Shown here: positions 34,375 through 42,187 of the stretch, one piece after another | Layout of the letters: each line of letters opens with the position of its first letter | Position numbering within the stretch: position 1 is the first letter of the stretch | Source of the DNA: Candidatus Saccharimonadota bacterium | GTDB taxonomy: Bacteria; Patescibacteriota; Saccharimonadia; Saccharimonadales; Saccharimonadaceae | Direction: 5' to 3' | DNA length: 64,000 nt | Assembly (NCBI GenBank): GCA_017406775.1 | Contig: JAFQXV010000014.1 | Location: 86,962 to 150,961, forward strand | Program-made: the position numbers and the translations under genes | The notes under the pieces: model-generated | The model's input: only the letters and a program-made list of their open reading frames with translations | What the model was told of the DNA's origin: nothing | Databases searched by the model: none

Positions 34375-37263
34375 ATGAAAGGAAGAATAACAAAAACCAT
34401 TTTGATAGTGTCTAGCCTCATGACGGCTAGTGTTTTGTTCACTAATAATACCACCCCTGCTTTCGCCGACAACACCATCTCCCTCAGCGTCAGTAGCAGT
34501 AGCGTAGTCTTAAACCTAGTCCCCACTTCCGTTAGTGGCACTTTCTCTAAGTCTCCAGCTCTAGATATTTCTGTTTCTCTCACTGGCGCTGGTGGCTATA
34601 CCCTCGGTATTCACTCCGCTACTACTGGTGCCAATAACACTAAGCTCATCAATACCACCGATAACACCAAGTCTTTCACCTCCATCTCCTCCGCTTTGTC
34701 CGAGAGTGACTTCTCTAGCTCCTCTAACACTCAGTACAATAATCAATGGGGTTATCTACCTAGCAAGTTTCATTCCAGCGACAATTCTTCTTTCCTCCCT
34801 TCGCCCACGGAGACTGGCGATATCCTAGACCAAACTACCGGTACCAATGATTCGGGTGATTATACTATAACCATTGGTGCTAGAGCGAACACCGAAACCA
34901 CAGTCGGCTCCTATACTGGCACTTTCGTCATCACGGCTATTGCCAATCAGGCTTGCAATCCTCTCGCTACCACTATTGGCGAAGCTCTCTGTATGCAGGA
35001 TATTTCTGGCGATAACCCAAACGCTGATGCCGTAATTAATTCTATGGTAGAAGGCCGGCAATACGTCCTAAAGGATAATCGTGACTGGAAAGAATACTAC
35101 GTAGCCAAAATGAAAGATGGTCGTGTCTGGATGACGCAGAACCTAGACCTAGACCTAGAAACCACGCCAGATAATGTAGCCGCCCTGACTCATGCTAATA
35201 CAGACCTGGGTTGGACCACTAATGATACTACTGCTACCTGGACTCCCAGTACTGCCACAGCTACTACGGCATCAGGCTATGGTAGCAACACTAATACCGC
35301 ACCTCGCTCTTTTGATTCTGGCGATACCTACCGCTATGTTTCTACTACCGGCACTACTACCAGCTATTCCACCAAGTCTGCCTGCGAAACCGCCCACACG
35401 GACGGCACCTGCCCCCACTATCACGTTGGTAACTATTATAACTGGTCTGCCGCTGTCGCCTCCAATGATACTAGCGCCATCACAGCCAATTACACTACTG
35501 CTCCTAACTCTATCTGCCCGGCTGGGTGGAGGTTGCCCGCAGGCAAGACCAGCAATACCAGTACTGACATGGGTTACTACGGTGAGATTAACTATACCTG
35601 GGTTAATGAAGGTTTAGCCCAAAGCTATGTTACTGGTACCGACACTGCCACATATAATCCAGACAACAGCACTGGCTGGATCAACATCAGAAATAATCCT
35701 ATGTACATGGTGGCAGCAGGGTATAAGAACGGCACCAGTAGCGTTTCCAGCCTTGACTCCTATGGTTACTTCTGGACTAATACAGTCTATAGTGGCACCA
35801 CCGCATACGCTCCTTATGCTTACAATTCTGGGCTTTATCCCACTTATTACAATTCTACCAGCTCCGCAAGAGGTAGAGGTATGTCAATCAGGTGTGTAGC
35901 TCGCCAAGCCAATACCGGCTCTACCACCATCACCTTTGATAAGAACGCTGCGGACGCCACTGGCAGTATGAGTAACCAGACTTATAATGCTAATACACTT
36001 AGCACCTTACCCGCTAATGGCTTTTCTCGCACTGGCTACGCCCTCAATAGTTGGAACACCGAGCCTGACGGTAGCGGCACTTCCTACGCTGATGCTGGTC
36101 AGTTCTACGCTAAGACTGGTACCGAGGCCACAAGTGTCACTCTCTACGCCCAGTGGGATAAGGTCTACACCATCACCTTCAGCATTGGCGCCAACGCCAC
36201 CGGCATCTATTTTGACGGCACTACCTATACTAATGGGCAGACCGTCCAAGCTATAGAAAACCAAACCTACCAGATTTCCGGCGTCTTCCCGACTAAATAC
36301 GGCTTAGGTAGCTGGTCCGCCACTGCCGGTACTATAGCTAACACTACTGCTCCTACTACTACCTATACTGTAGCGAGTAATGCCACCATTACTGTCACCG
36401 GCACAGAAGCCACCACTAGCATTACTACCCTCACTGTTCCTACTGACCCAGTCTCTAGCAACTGTAAGAACGAAGCTGTCACTCCACAACTTGTCTATGA
36501 CCCACGTGACAACGAGGCTTACTACGTCGCTAGACTCTGTGATGGCAACATCTGGATGCTAGATAACCTCAGACTAGACCTCACCAACTCCACTGTTATT
36601 AATGCCCTTAACTCTACCAATACCAATGCTACTGATGCCCAGCTCGCCTACCTCAAAGGCACCAGCACTGGCACTACTACCGACCAATACCCTACTGCCG
36701 GCCTCTCTGGCTCAGAATGGACCACTAGTTACAGTTACTCCGTTCCTCAAGCCGCCGCTAGATGGAAGGACGACATCGCTCCTGTCACCTTCGGTCTTGG
36801 TACCGGGAAAGTGGGTGTCTACTACAACTACTGCGCTACCTCTGCCGGCACCTACTGCTGGGGCAATGGCACTAGCTCCACCGGCTCCCCCACCACAGAC
36901 CCTAACACTAGCTCTTATCGCGATATAGAGGGTGACATCTGCCCAGCTGGTTGGTATTTACCAAACTATACTGGTGAATTCGCCGCTCTCTCTTCAGCCT
37001 ACAATGGCGGCGGTACCTTAGGTGGCGATACCACATTGACTCAGGGCGTAGCCCATAACACCGCCCTTTCTACTCCCTTGTCGGGCTGCCTCAATAGTGG
37101 CAGTTCGCGCTACTACCTCGGTACGCGCGGCTACTTCTGGAGTTCTACTTGGAGCAGTACCTACAGTATGTACAGTCGCAGCGTCAACGCTACGAGTGTC
37201 GGCTACGGCAACAGCAGTCGCGACGCCGGCCTATCTATTCGTTGCGTATTAGGTAGTGTATAG
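34375..37263 (+). CDS. DGR target: secreted protein with a diversified C-terminal lectin-like domain
   Basis: A 962-residue exported protein. After a signal peptide (cleavage near TPAFA) comes a Ser/Thr-rich domain like that of the broken gene at 2841. Residues about 235-507 form a first Fib_succ_major/C-type-lectin-like domain (ICPAGWRLP ... GMSIRCVA). Residues about 512-680 hold InlB-type beta-grasp repeats (ITFDKNA...LYAQWD). Residues about 690-962 form a second lectin-like domain (ICPAGWYLP ... GLSIRCVLGSV) whose last 63 residues are the variable region. No membrane anchor or sorting motif is visible, so attachment is unclear. Diversified Tyr, Ser, Arg and Asp positions probably form a ligand-binding surface. 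Confidence 0.93.
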   Translation: MKGRITKTILIVSSLMTASVLFTNNTTPAFADNTISLSVSSSSVVLNLVPTSVSGTFSKSPALDISVSLTGAGGYTLGIHSATTGANNTKLINTTDNTKSFTSISSALSESDFSSSSNTQYNNQWGYLPSKFHSSDNSSFLPSPTETGDILDQTTGTNDSGDYTITIGARANTETTVGSYTGTFVITAIANQACNPLATTIGEALCMQDISGDNPNADAVINSMVEGRQYVLKDNRDWKEYYVAKMKDGRVWMTQNLDLDLETTPDNVAALTHANTDLGWTTNDTTATWTPSTATATTASGYGSNTNTAPRSFDSGDTYRYVSTTGTTTSYSTKSACETAHTDGTCPHYHVGNYYNWSAAVASNDTSAITANYTTAPNSICPAGWRLPAGKTSNTSTDMGYYGEINYTWVNEGLAQSYVTGTDTATYNPDNSTGWINIRNNPMYMVAAGYKNGTSSVSSLDSYGYFWTNTVYSGTTAYAPYAYNSGLYPTYYNSTSSARGRGMSIRCVARQANTGSTTITFDKNAADATGSMSNQTYNANTLSTLPANGFSRTGYALNSWNTEPDGSGTSYADAGQFYAKTGTEATSVTLYAQWDKVYTITFSIGANATGIYFDGTTYTNGQTVQAIENQTYQISGVFPTKYGLGSWSATAGTIANTTAPTTTYTVASNATITVTGTEATTSITTLTVPTDPVSSNCKNEAVTPQLVYDPRDNEAYYVARLCDGNIWMLDNLRLDLTNSTVINALNSTNTNATDAQLAYLKGTSTGTTTDQYPTAGLSGSEWTTSYSYSVPQAAARWKDDIAPVTFGLGTGKVGVYYNYCATSAGTYCWGNGTSSTGSPTTDPNTSSYRDIEGDICPAGWYLPNYTGEFAALSSAYNGGGTLGGDTTLTQGVAHNTALSTPLSGCLNSGSSRYYLGTRGYFWSSTWSSTYSMYSRSVNATSVGYGNSSRDAGLSIRCVLGSV

Positions 37264-37299
37264 ATTTTTTCCGTTGTTCCGGGCCTATTGCCCGCCCTT
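37071..37299 (+). repeat. DGR variable region (VR) including the IMH
   Basis: 229 bp aligned without gaps to the reverse complement of 39633-39861. There are 21 mismatches within the coding part and one beyond the stop (37282, TR A to VR G). All are at TR adenines; none of about 130 non-A coding positions differs. Seventeen residues change, mostly Asn to Tyr, Ser, Arg, Asp or Ala. The 36 bases after the stop (ending tattgcccgccctt) act as the likely initiation-of-mutagenic-homology region. Confidence 0.96.
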
Positions 37300-37314
37300 T
37301 CCATCAGGAAGATA

Positions 37315-37362
37315 GTGTCCCCTAGTCTTGAGAGCCTAAAGCGAACAAGACTAGGCGGACAC
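37315..37362. promoter_or_regulatory. Hairpin just downstream of VR (probable DGR target-recognition cruciform)
   Basis: Arms gtgtcccctagtctt (37315-37329) and its 16-nt partner (37347-37362) pair with one bulge, 15 bp beyond the VR homology. A hairpin at this place is required for target recognition in studied DGRs. No such hairpin follows the TR. Confidence 0.8.
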
Positions 37363-37374
37363 GGAAGAAAGGGG

Positions 37375-37380
37375 TATAAT
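37375..37380 (+). promoter_or_regulatory. -10 box before the DGR accessory gene
   Basis: TATAAT ends eight bases before the ATG at 37389. No TG extension; a -35 would fall in the hairpin. Confidence 0.5.
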
Positions 37381-37388
37381 AGAGTAAT

Positions 37389-38318
37389 ATGAAACAGCCA
37401 GCATCAGAGTTAATGAAGAAGGTAGCAGTCAAAGCCCCTTCCAAAAGGAAAATCGAAAGAGATTTCTCGCCAGCCGAGGCCAAAGAAATTTTTGGCAGAA
37501 TCAACCAGGTCAAGCTAGCCAATGAAGGGGTAGGCAGTATTGACCAGCTAGAGGAGCAAGCCAAAGTTGCTAGACGCAAAGATAAAATTCGCAAAATCAA
37601 AAAATTTGCCAAAGAAATGGAAGTCGGCAATCGCGATAAGATCATTATTTTCCCCTCGTATTCAAGGAATAAAGACGAACTAACTTGGTACAAAATGGGC
37701 AATTTTTCGGCACTATACTATTTGTATAGAATGGCCGACCGAATGGGAAAAACCCCTAAGCCTCAAAAGGACAACGACCATTTTTCCAAAATGGATGTAA
37801 TTGTCAGTATCAGTGACGTAGATAAGTTTATTAAAACCGCAATGCGACTCAACGAATTCGGTCGACACGAAGAAACCTTGGATAAAGTCCACATCCTATA
37901 TCTCAAAAAGGCTTTGACCGATACGGAGCTAGCCTTATTAAAACGTACGGAAGAGCTCAGGAAAGAAGCGATGCATAATATCCTCCGCCCCAAAAAGGCT
38001 CTACCCGAAATGTTCTTGACTATATTGATGCTAGGACGGCAAGTTCTTGCAGCCACTGGCAGCATGGAAAGAGTATTTAGAGTTGAGGTTGGCGAAGCAG
38101 TTATGAAAGACGTGATGGAGCTGATGAATGTATACTACTATTATACTGGTAATATATTAGATTTAGACATTACCAAAACCGAACTCAAGAAAGCCCTCTT
38201 TAGGATTCGTGCCGGTATTGCTATACTGGGAGATGTCGACGCGATAATGCCGACCAAAGCTTGCGCCATTGGTGAGACCATTGTCAAAATTGAGCATCTG
38301 GTATCGGAACTCAAATGA
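37389..38318 (+). CDS. DGR accessory protein (Avd-like candidate)
   Basis: A 309-residue basic protein between VR and the reverse transcriptase. The last 120 residues (KEAMHNILRPKKALPEMFLTI...RIRAGIAILGDVDAIMPTKACAIGETI) look like a helical bundle similar to accessory variability determinant (Avd) proteins, which form pentamers binding the RT and template RNA. The first 190 residues (Lys/Arg-rich, then TWYKMGNFSALYYLYRMADRMG) are an extra domain not found in the ~125-residue Bordetella phage Avd. Its TGA overlaps the RT start (ATGA), so the two are co-translated. Avd assignment is inferred from position and helix pattern. Confidence 0.65.
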   Translation: MKQPASELMKKVAVKAPSKRKIERDFSPAEAKEIFGRINQVKLANEGVGSIDQLEEQAKVARRKDKIRKIKKFAKEMEVGNRDKIIIFPSYSRNKDELTWYKMGNFSALYYLYRMADRMGKTPKPQKDNDHFSKMDVIVSISDVDKFIKTAMRLNEFGRHEETLDKVHILYLKKALTDTELALLKRTEELRKEAMHNILRPKKALPEMFLTILMLGRQVLAATGSMERVFRVEVGEAVMKDVMELMNVYYYYTGNILDLDITKTELKKALFRIRAGIAILGDVDAIMPTKACAIGETIVKIEHLVSELK

Positions 38319-39586
38319 GCCATCGTGACCTCAAAAAAATGTTGGCTTTAATGCGCCGGGCGATGAAATCTTCAAAAGTTAAAGCCAATACCAAACCCAG
38401 TAAAGTTTTCCAAGATCTATTTGGGTTTATGAAAATAATGACCGACGAAGAGGCCTCTAGGTGGCTAAAAGATCCAGCAAATATGCTACTTGTAGAGTTA
38501 TATATCGCCGAACAAATTGCGCGTAAGGGCGGCAAACGCAAGACTATGGATACACACGGCTTTGAGATTAATCTATTTGAAAATTTGGTTAAGTTAAGGG
38601 ATGCTCTTATTAGCATGACCTATTATCCGAGCAGGGGTACTGTGCACATTATTCTAGACCCAGTACAACGGGAGATATTTGCCGCGCCATATGTAGATAG
38701 GATTTTACATCACTGGGTTGTCGGCACAATTATGAAATGGCAAGAAGATCGGTTATTGTACGATTCTTATTCGTGCCGGGAAGGGAAAGGCACCCTATTT
38801 GGAATTAAGAGGTTGCAGCATCATATTCTTTCTGTGTCACGCAATATGACGAGAGAAGCATATGTTATCCAATTAGATATCTCAGGATTTTTTATGCACA
38901 TCAAAAGGGATGTTCTCTATGCTCTAGTTAAGGAACGCATCGGCCAACAATTCCCGCCAGGGACACGAGATAAGCGCTACCAAGTATTATTATGGGCGAT
39001 TAAGCAAGTAATTTTCGACGACCCTACCGAAGGAGTCAGACTCCAGGGCACTTATCGTGACTGGATTGGCTTGCCAGACGACAAGAGTTTAATGATGCAA
39101 CCAAAAGGCCGGGGTATCGTCATCGGTAATTACACCTCGCAGACATTTTCTAATATCTATCTAGACCCATTGGATCGATTTATCAAATTCACTCTAGGAT
39201 ATAAGCACTACGGGCGCTACGTGGATGATTTTTATATCGTAGTAACTAAGGAAGAATTGTCGCAAGCAAAGCAAAATATCAAAGCCATTGAAACGTTCCT
39301 AGCTTCGTACGGGCTAAGCCTTAATAAGAAGAAAACCAAAATCACAGAAGTGCATCAAGGCGTGAAGTTCCTAGGTGTAATCGTAAAAGGCTTTCGCTTG
39401 TTCCCGGGCAAAAGATTAGTACACAATTTTCGTAAATCTGCCTATTTAGTATCGGCCGGGATCAAAGACCCAGAAGTGATTACATCATATCTGGGGATGT
39501 TCTCTCACCTCGATGCTGGCAAAATTAACCGGCAAATTTTTGAAAGTGTGGGCTGGAATTATGTTTATAATTCCAAAAAACGCTAA
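38315..39586 (+). CDS. DGR-type reverse transcriptase
   Basis: A 423-residue RT that copies the template RNA with adenine-specific errors. The palm has LDISGFFMHI (motif 3, first Asp), the DGR-diagnostic motif 4 IGNYTSQ near residue 272 (SQ rather than the SP of retrons and group II introns), and YVDD in HYGRYVDDFYIVV near residue 303. The thumb region follows (LSLNKKKTKI, VKFLGVIVKGFRLFPG). No endonuclease or maturase domain is present, as usual for DGRs. It overlaps the accessory gene by four bases. Confidence 0.95.
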   Translation: MSHRDLKKMLALMRRAMKSSKVKANTKPSKVFQDLFGFMKIMTDEEASRWLKDPANMLLVELYIAEQIARKGGKRKTMDTHGFEINLFENLVKLRDALISMTYYPSRGTVHIILDPVQREIFAAPYVDRILHHWVVGTIMKWQEDRLLYDSYSCREGKGTLFGIKRLQHHILSVSRNMTREAYVIQLDISGFFMHIKRDVLYALVKERIGQQFPPGTRDKRYQVLLWAIKQVIFDDPTEGVRLQGTYRDWIGLPDDKSLMMQPKGRGIVIGNYTSQTFSNIYLDPLDRFIKFTLGYKHYGRYVDDFYIVVTKEELSQAKQNIKAIETFLASYGLSLNKKKTKITEVHQGVKFLGVIVKGFRLFPGKRLVHNFRKSAYLVSAGIKDPEVITSYLGMFSHLDAGKINRQIFESVGWNYVYNSKKR

Positions 39587-39632
39587 CCATAAATCCTTAC
39601 TCCCTATTATTTGGAAATTTTAACCTTATTTG

Positions 39633-39861
39633 AAGGGCGGGCAATAGGCTCGGAACAACGGAAAAAATCTATACACTACCTAATACGCAACGAATAGATT
39701 GGCCGTTGTTGCGATTGTTGTTGCCGTTGCCGACACTTGTAGCGTTGACGTTGCGATTGTACATATTGTTGGTATTGTTCCAAGTAGAACTCCAGAAGTT
39801 GCCGTTCGTACCGAGGTTGTTTCGCGAACTGCCACTATTGAGGTAGCCCGACAAGGGAGTA
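39633..39861 (-). repeat. DGR template repeat (TR), on the strand opposite to the RT
   Basis: Reverse complement of VR with adenines at every changed position; 18 Asn codons (AAC/AAT) in the coding-equivalent frame mark mutable sites, 15 of them changed in VR. The A-rich template strand is the minus strand, so the template RNA must run leftwards, converging with the RT gene that ends 46 bp away. An ORF across it has no start signal worth noting; it is a template, not a gene. Confidence 0.95.
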
Positions 39862-40205
39862 AGGTTTTTATGGCGAATCAGCGTTCTACCAAAATATGTT
39901 GCAACACAGGCGCAAGCGACAGACAACAATCCCATGAGGGGGCGTAAGAGGCAATTTAATTCATCCACCTCACTATGAGAGAGATGAATTAGGCTAGAAT
40001 TAATTAATAGCCGAAGACTCTGCTCGTCGCAGAGTAAGCTCTTTGCCCTTACATTTTAAGGTGCTAGCACTATGGTTAAGTCTTTAGTAAAAATTTCACC
40101 AATTACCCTCTAGTGCGCTCGCTTTCCAATATAATTATAATATGTGTTGCTCGGGATCAGATTCGTATTCCTGAGAACGCCTCAATATTTCCTAGCATTT
40201 AGCCC
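39862..40205. other. TR leader region, no protein gene seen
   Basis: This 344-bp stretch should contain the minus-strand promoter and 5' part of the template RNA. A stem-loop actctgc-tcgtc-gcagagt lies at 40017-40035 and a weak one near 39960-39988. No clear minus-strand -35/-10 pair could be assigned. Confidence 0.5.
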
Positions 40206-40234
40206 TTGATAAAACCCCTTTTTCGGTGTATACT
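40206..40234 (+). promoter_or_regulatory. Sigma-70 promoter of ftsZ
   Basis: TTGATA (40206-40211) and TATACT (40229-40234) with 17-bp spacing; GAGGTGA ribosome-binding site seven bases before the ATG. ftsZ thus has its own promoter after the DGR. Confidence 0.78.
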
Positions 40235-40260
40235 AGTCTTAAAGTAAAGTGAGGTGATTT

Positions 40261-41421
40261 ATGCCAGAAGTTAAACCAACAGAGGTGGAAAGTAAAGCAA
40301 GTATCAAAGTAGTAGGTGTAGGTGGCGCCGGTGGTTCAGCAGTTGAGCGCATGAAAGAAGTGGGTCTTTCTGGCGTGGAGTTTGTCGCTATCAATACTGA
40401 TGCCCAGGCCCTCCATCACTCCCCGGCCGACGTCAAGGTACATATCGGCAAGGGCTTAGGTGCCGGCGGTGATCCTGAGAAAGGTCGCGAGGCCGCCGAG
40501 GAGGGTCGTGAAGCCATTGATAAGGCTCTCGATGGTGCCGATATGGTATTTATCACCCTAGGTGCCGGTGGCGGTACCGGTTCCGGTGCTGGTCCGATTG
40601 TTGCTGAGGAAGCCCGTAAGAAGGACATCTTGACCGTTGGTGTCGCCACCAAGCCCTTCACCTTCGAAGGCGCTCGTCGCAAGGCCAACGCCGATGTCGC
40701 TATTGACAAGCTCGCCCGTCAGGTCGATGCATTAATCACCATTCCGAATGACAGATTGCTCCAGACCATCGACCCCCGCACCCCGCTCCTCGAGACCTTC
40801 AAAATCGCCGACGATGTCCTCCGCCAAGGCGTCCAGGGCATCTCTGAGCTCATTACCGAGCATTCATTAATCAACCTCGACTTCGCCGATGTCAAAGCCA
40901 TCATGAAGAACGCCGGCTCCGCCCTAATGGGCATCGGTCGCGCCAGCGGGGAAAACCGCGCCGTCATCGCCGCCCAGCAAGCCGTCGAATCGCCACTCAT
41001 CGAAGTCAAGATTGAAGGTGCTCGCGGCGTACTATTCTCTGTAGCTGGCGGATACGATATGTCTATGAGTGAAGTTCAAGAAGCCGCTGAAGTCATTACC
41101 GGCTCAGTTTCTCCTGAAGCTAATATTATCTTTGGTGCTTCAATTCGCCCAGAGCTAGAAGACGAAATCATTGTGACAGTCGTAGCAACTGGTTTTGATT
41201 CCGATTATTACAATGACGAAGCAAACATCCGACCAGAAACTAATTTCGAAAACGAAAAACCAGAGGCCGAAGCTAAAGATTTTGCAACCGATAATAAATC
41301 AAACATGTGGGATTCAATTAAGAGTGACCCAACGCCAGAGCCTGCTCACGACAATGATGACGATATGGATATTCCACCTTCACTTAGAGATCGCCTCAAG
41401 AACAGGAAGAAAAAAGATTAA
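40261..41421 (+). CDS. ftsZ: Cell division GTPase FtsZ
   Basis: Tubulin-like protein forming the division ring. The 386-residue protein has the nucleotide-binding GVGGAGGSAVERM and the tubulin signature GAGGGTGSGAGP, the T7 loop (NLDFADVKAIM) and a C-terminal tail MDIPPSLRDRL corresponding to the FtsA-binding peptide. The linker is acidic. Codon use changes inside the gene: C-ending and GC-rich up to about 41000, AT-rich afterwards. It precedes nrdR by 15 bp. Confidence 0.97.
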   Translation: MPEVKPTEVESKASIKVVGVGGAGGSAVERMKEVGLSGVEFVAINTDAQALHHSPADVKVHIGKGLGAGGDPEKGREAAEEGREAIDKALDGADMVFITLGAGGGTGSGAGPIVAEEARKKDILTVGVATKPFTFEGARRKANADVAIDKLARQVDALITIPNDRLLQTIDPRTPLLETFKIADDVLRQGVQGISELITEHSLINLDFADVKAIMKNAGSALMGIGRASGENRAVIAAQQAVESPLIEVKIEGARGVLFSVAGGYDMSMSEVQEAAEVITGSVSPEANIIFGASIRPELEDEIIVTVVATGFDSDYYNDEANIRPETNFENEKPEAEAKDFATDNKSNMWDSIKSDPTPEPAHDNDDDMDIPPSLRDRLKNRKKKD

Positions 41422-41436
41422 TCCAAGGAGTCGCGG

Positions 41437-41895
41437 ATGGAACACAATTTTCGAATCGGAGATAGTAAAGTTCTAGAAAGCCGCGAAACCGTCGATGGCA
41501 CAATGATTCGTCGACGTCGCGAATCTAGTGATGGGCGTCGTTTTACCACTTACGAACGCATAGAAATGCCGCCACTTACCGTTTCTAAACGCAGTGGCAA
41601 CAAAGAAATATATGATCGCGATAAATTATTGCTTGCGGTACGTCGCAGTGTTGGTAAATTCTTTAATTCAGAACTAGAAGTTGAAGATGTAGTAAATCGT
41701 GCCTCGGATATTTTATATAGCTACGGTACCGACGAAATTACTTCAAAGCAAATTGGTGAAGCGGTTTTAGATGTGCTTGCGGAAGTTAATGAGGTAGCCT
41801 ACGTACGTTTTGCATCGGTTTTTCGTGAATTCAAGACCTTAGAAGATTTTGAAAATATTCTGAAAGAGCAAAAAGCCAAAGGCAAAAACAAATGA
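41437..41895 (+). CDS. nrdR: NrdR-like repressor without its zinc-ribbon cysteines
   Basis: A 152-residue protein aligning along its length with NrdR, the repressor of ribonucleotide reductase genes: DSKVLESRETVDG, RRRRES, RRFTTYERIE and the ATP-cone VSKRSGNKEIYDRDKLLLAVRR...VAYVRFASVFREFKTLEDF. The zinc ribbon is changed: MHCPFCG reads MEHNFRIG and ECxxC reads ESSDG, so all four Cys are absent. The ATP cone is intact. NrdR-like boxes at 27181-27229 and 57580-57616 suggest it still has targets. AAGGAG lies before the ATG. Confidence 0.85.
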   Translation: MEHNFRIGDSKVLESRETVDGTMIRRRRESSDGRRFTTYERIEMPPLTVSKRSGNKEIYDRDKLLLAVRRSVGKFFNSELEVEDVVNRASDILYSYGTDEITSKQIGEAVLDVLAEVNEVAYVRFASVFREFKTLEDFENILKEQKAKGKNK

Positions 41896-42146
41896 GAGTC
41901 ATCTGTATTTATAGAGAAGGCCAAGATTATTCACGCACGGTAAACGAATTTCTAGAAAACGTCCGTCGTCAAACTGGTTACAAAATCGAAACTATGGATC
42001 CAGATACTAACGCTAGTTTTTGCAAAACTTACGACATCGTTGAGTATCCTACTATTCTCGCATTAGACAATAATGGTTCTGTCCGCGCTTCCTGGCGGGG
42101 AAAAACTCTGCCACTGATTAACGAAGTTTTATATTATATAATCTAA
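41892..42146 (+). CDS. Thioredoxin-fold small protein lacking the CxxC pair
   Basis: An 84-residue protein with a thioredoxin/glutaredoxin-like pattern: strand MRVICIYREG, helix, DPDTNASFCKTYDIVEYPTILALDNNG with the cis-Pro-like YPT, and a C-terminal strand/helix. The active-site CxxC is missing (YREGQDY instead), so redox catalysis is unlikely. Its ATG overlaps the nrdR TGA (ATGA), so it is co-translated with nrdR. Role unknown. Confidence 0.65.
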   Translation: MRVICIYREGQDYSRTVNEFLENVRRQTGYKIETMDPDTNASFCKTYDIVEYPTILALDNNGSVRASWRGKTLPLINEVLYYII

Positions 42147-42171
42147 AGCGTTTTCTTAAGATAGGGAAATG

Positions 42172-42180
42172 TGGTATAAT
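42172..42180 (+). promoter_or_regulatory. Extended -10 promoter of ileS
   Basis: TGGTATAAT ends seven bases before the ATG at 42188; the mRNA is probably leaderless. There is no room for a T-box leader in the 41-bp gap. Confidence 0.75.
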
Positions 42181-42187
42181 TTTTACC

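Noticed and set aside
37322-37702. Minus-strand ORF overlapping the accessory gene
   Set aside because: Shadow of the plus-strand gene; no promoter or ribosome site and hydrophobic low-quality sequence.
39669-39968. A 99-residue minus-strand ORF over the TR
   Set aside because: It exists only because the TR mirrors the target's coding sequence; no promoter-start arrangement supports translation, and its role is as RNA template.
42147-42187. T-box riboswitch before ileS
   Set aside because: The gap is 41 bp and the promoter lies in it; there is no room for a leader RNA.
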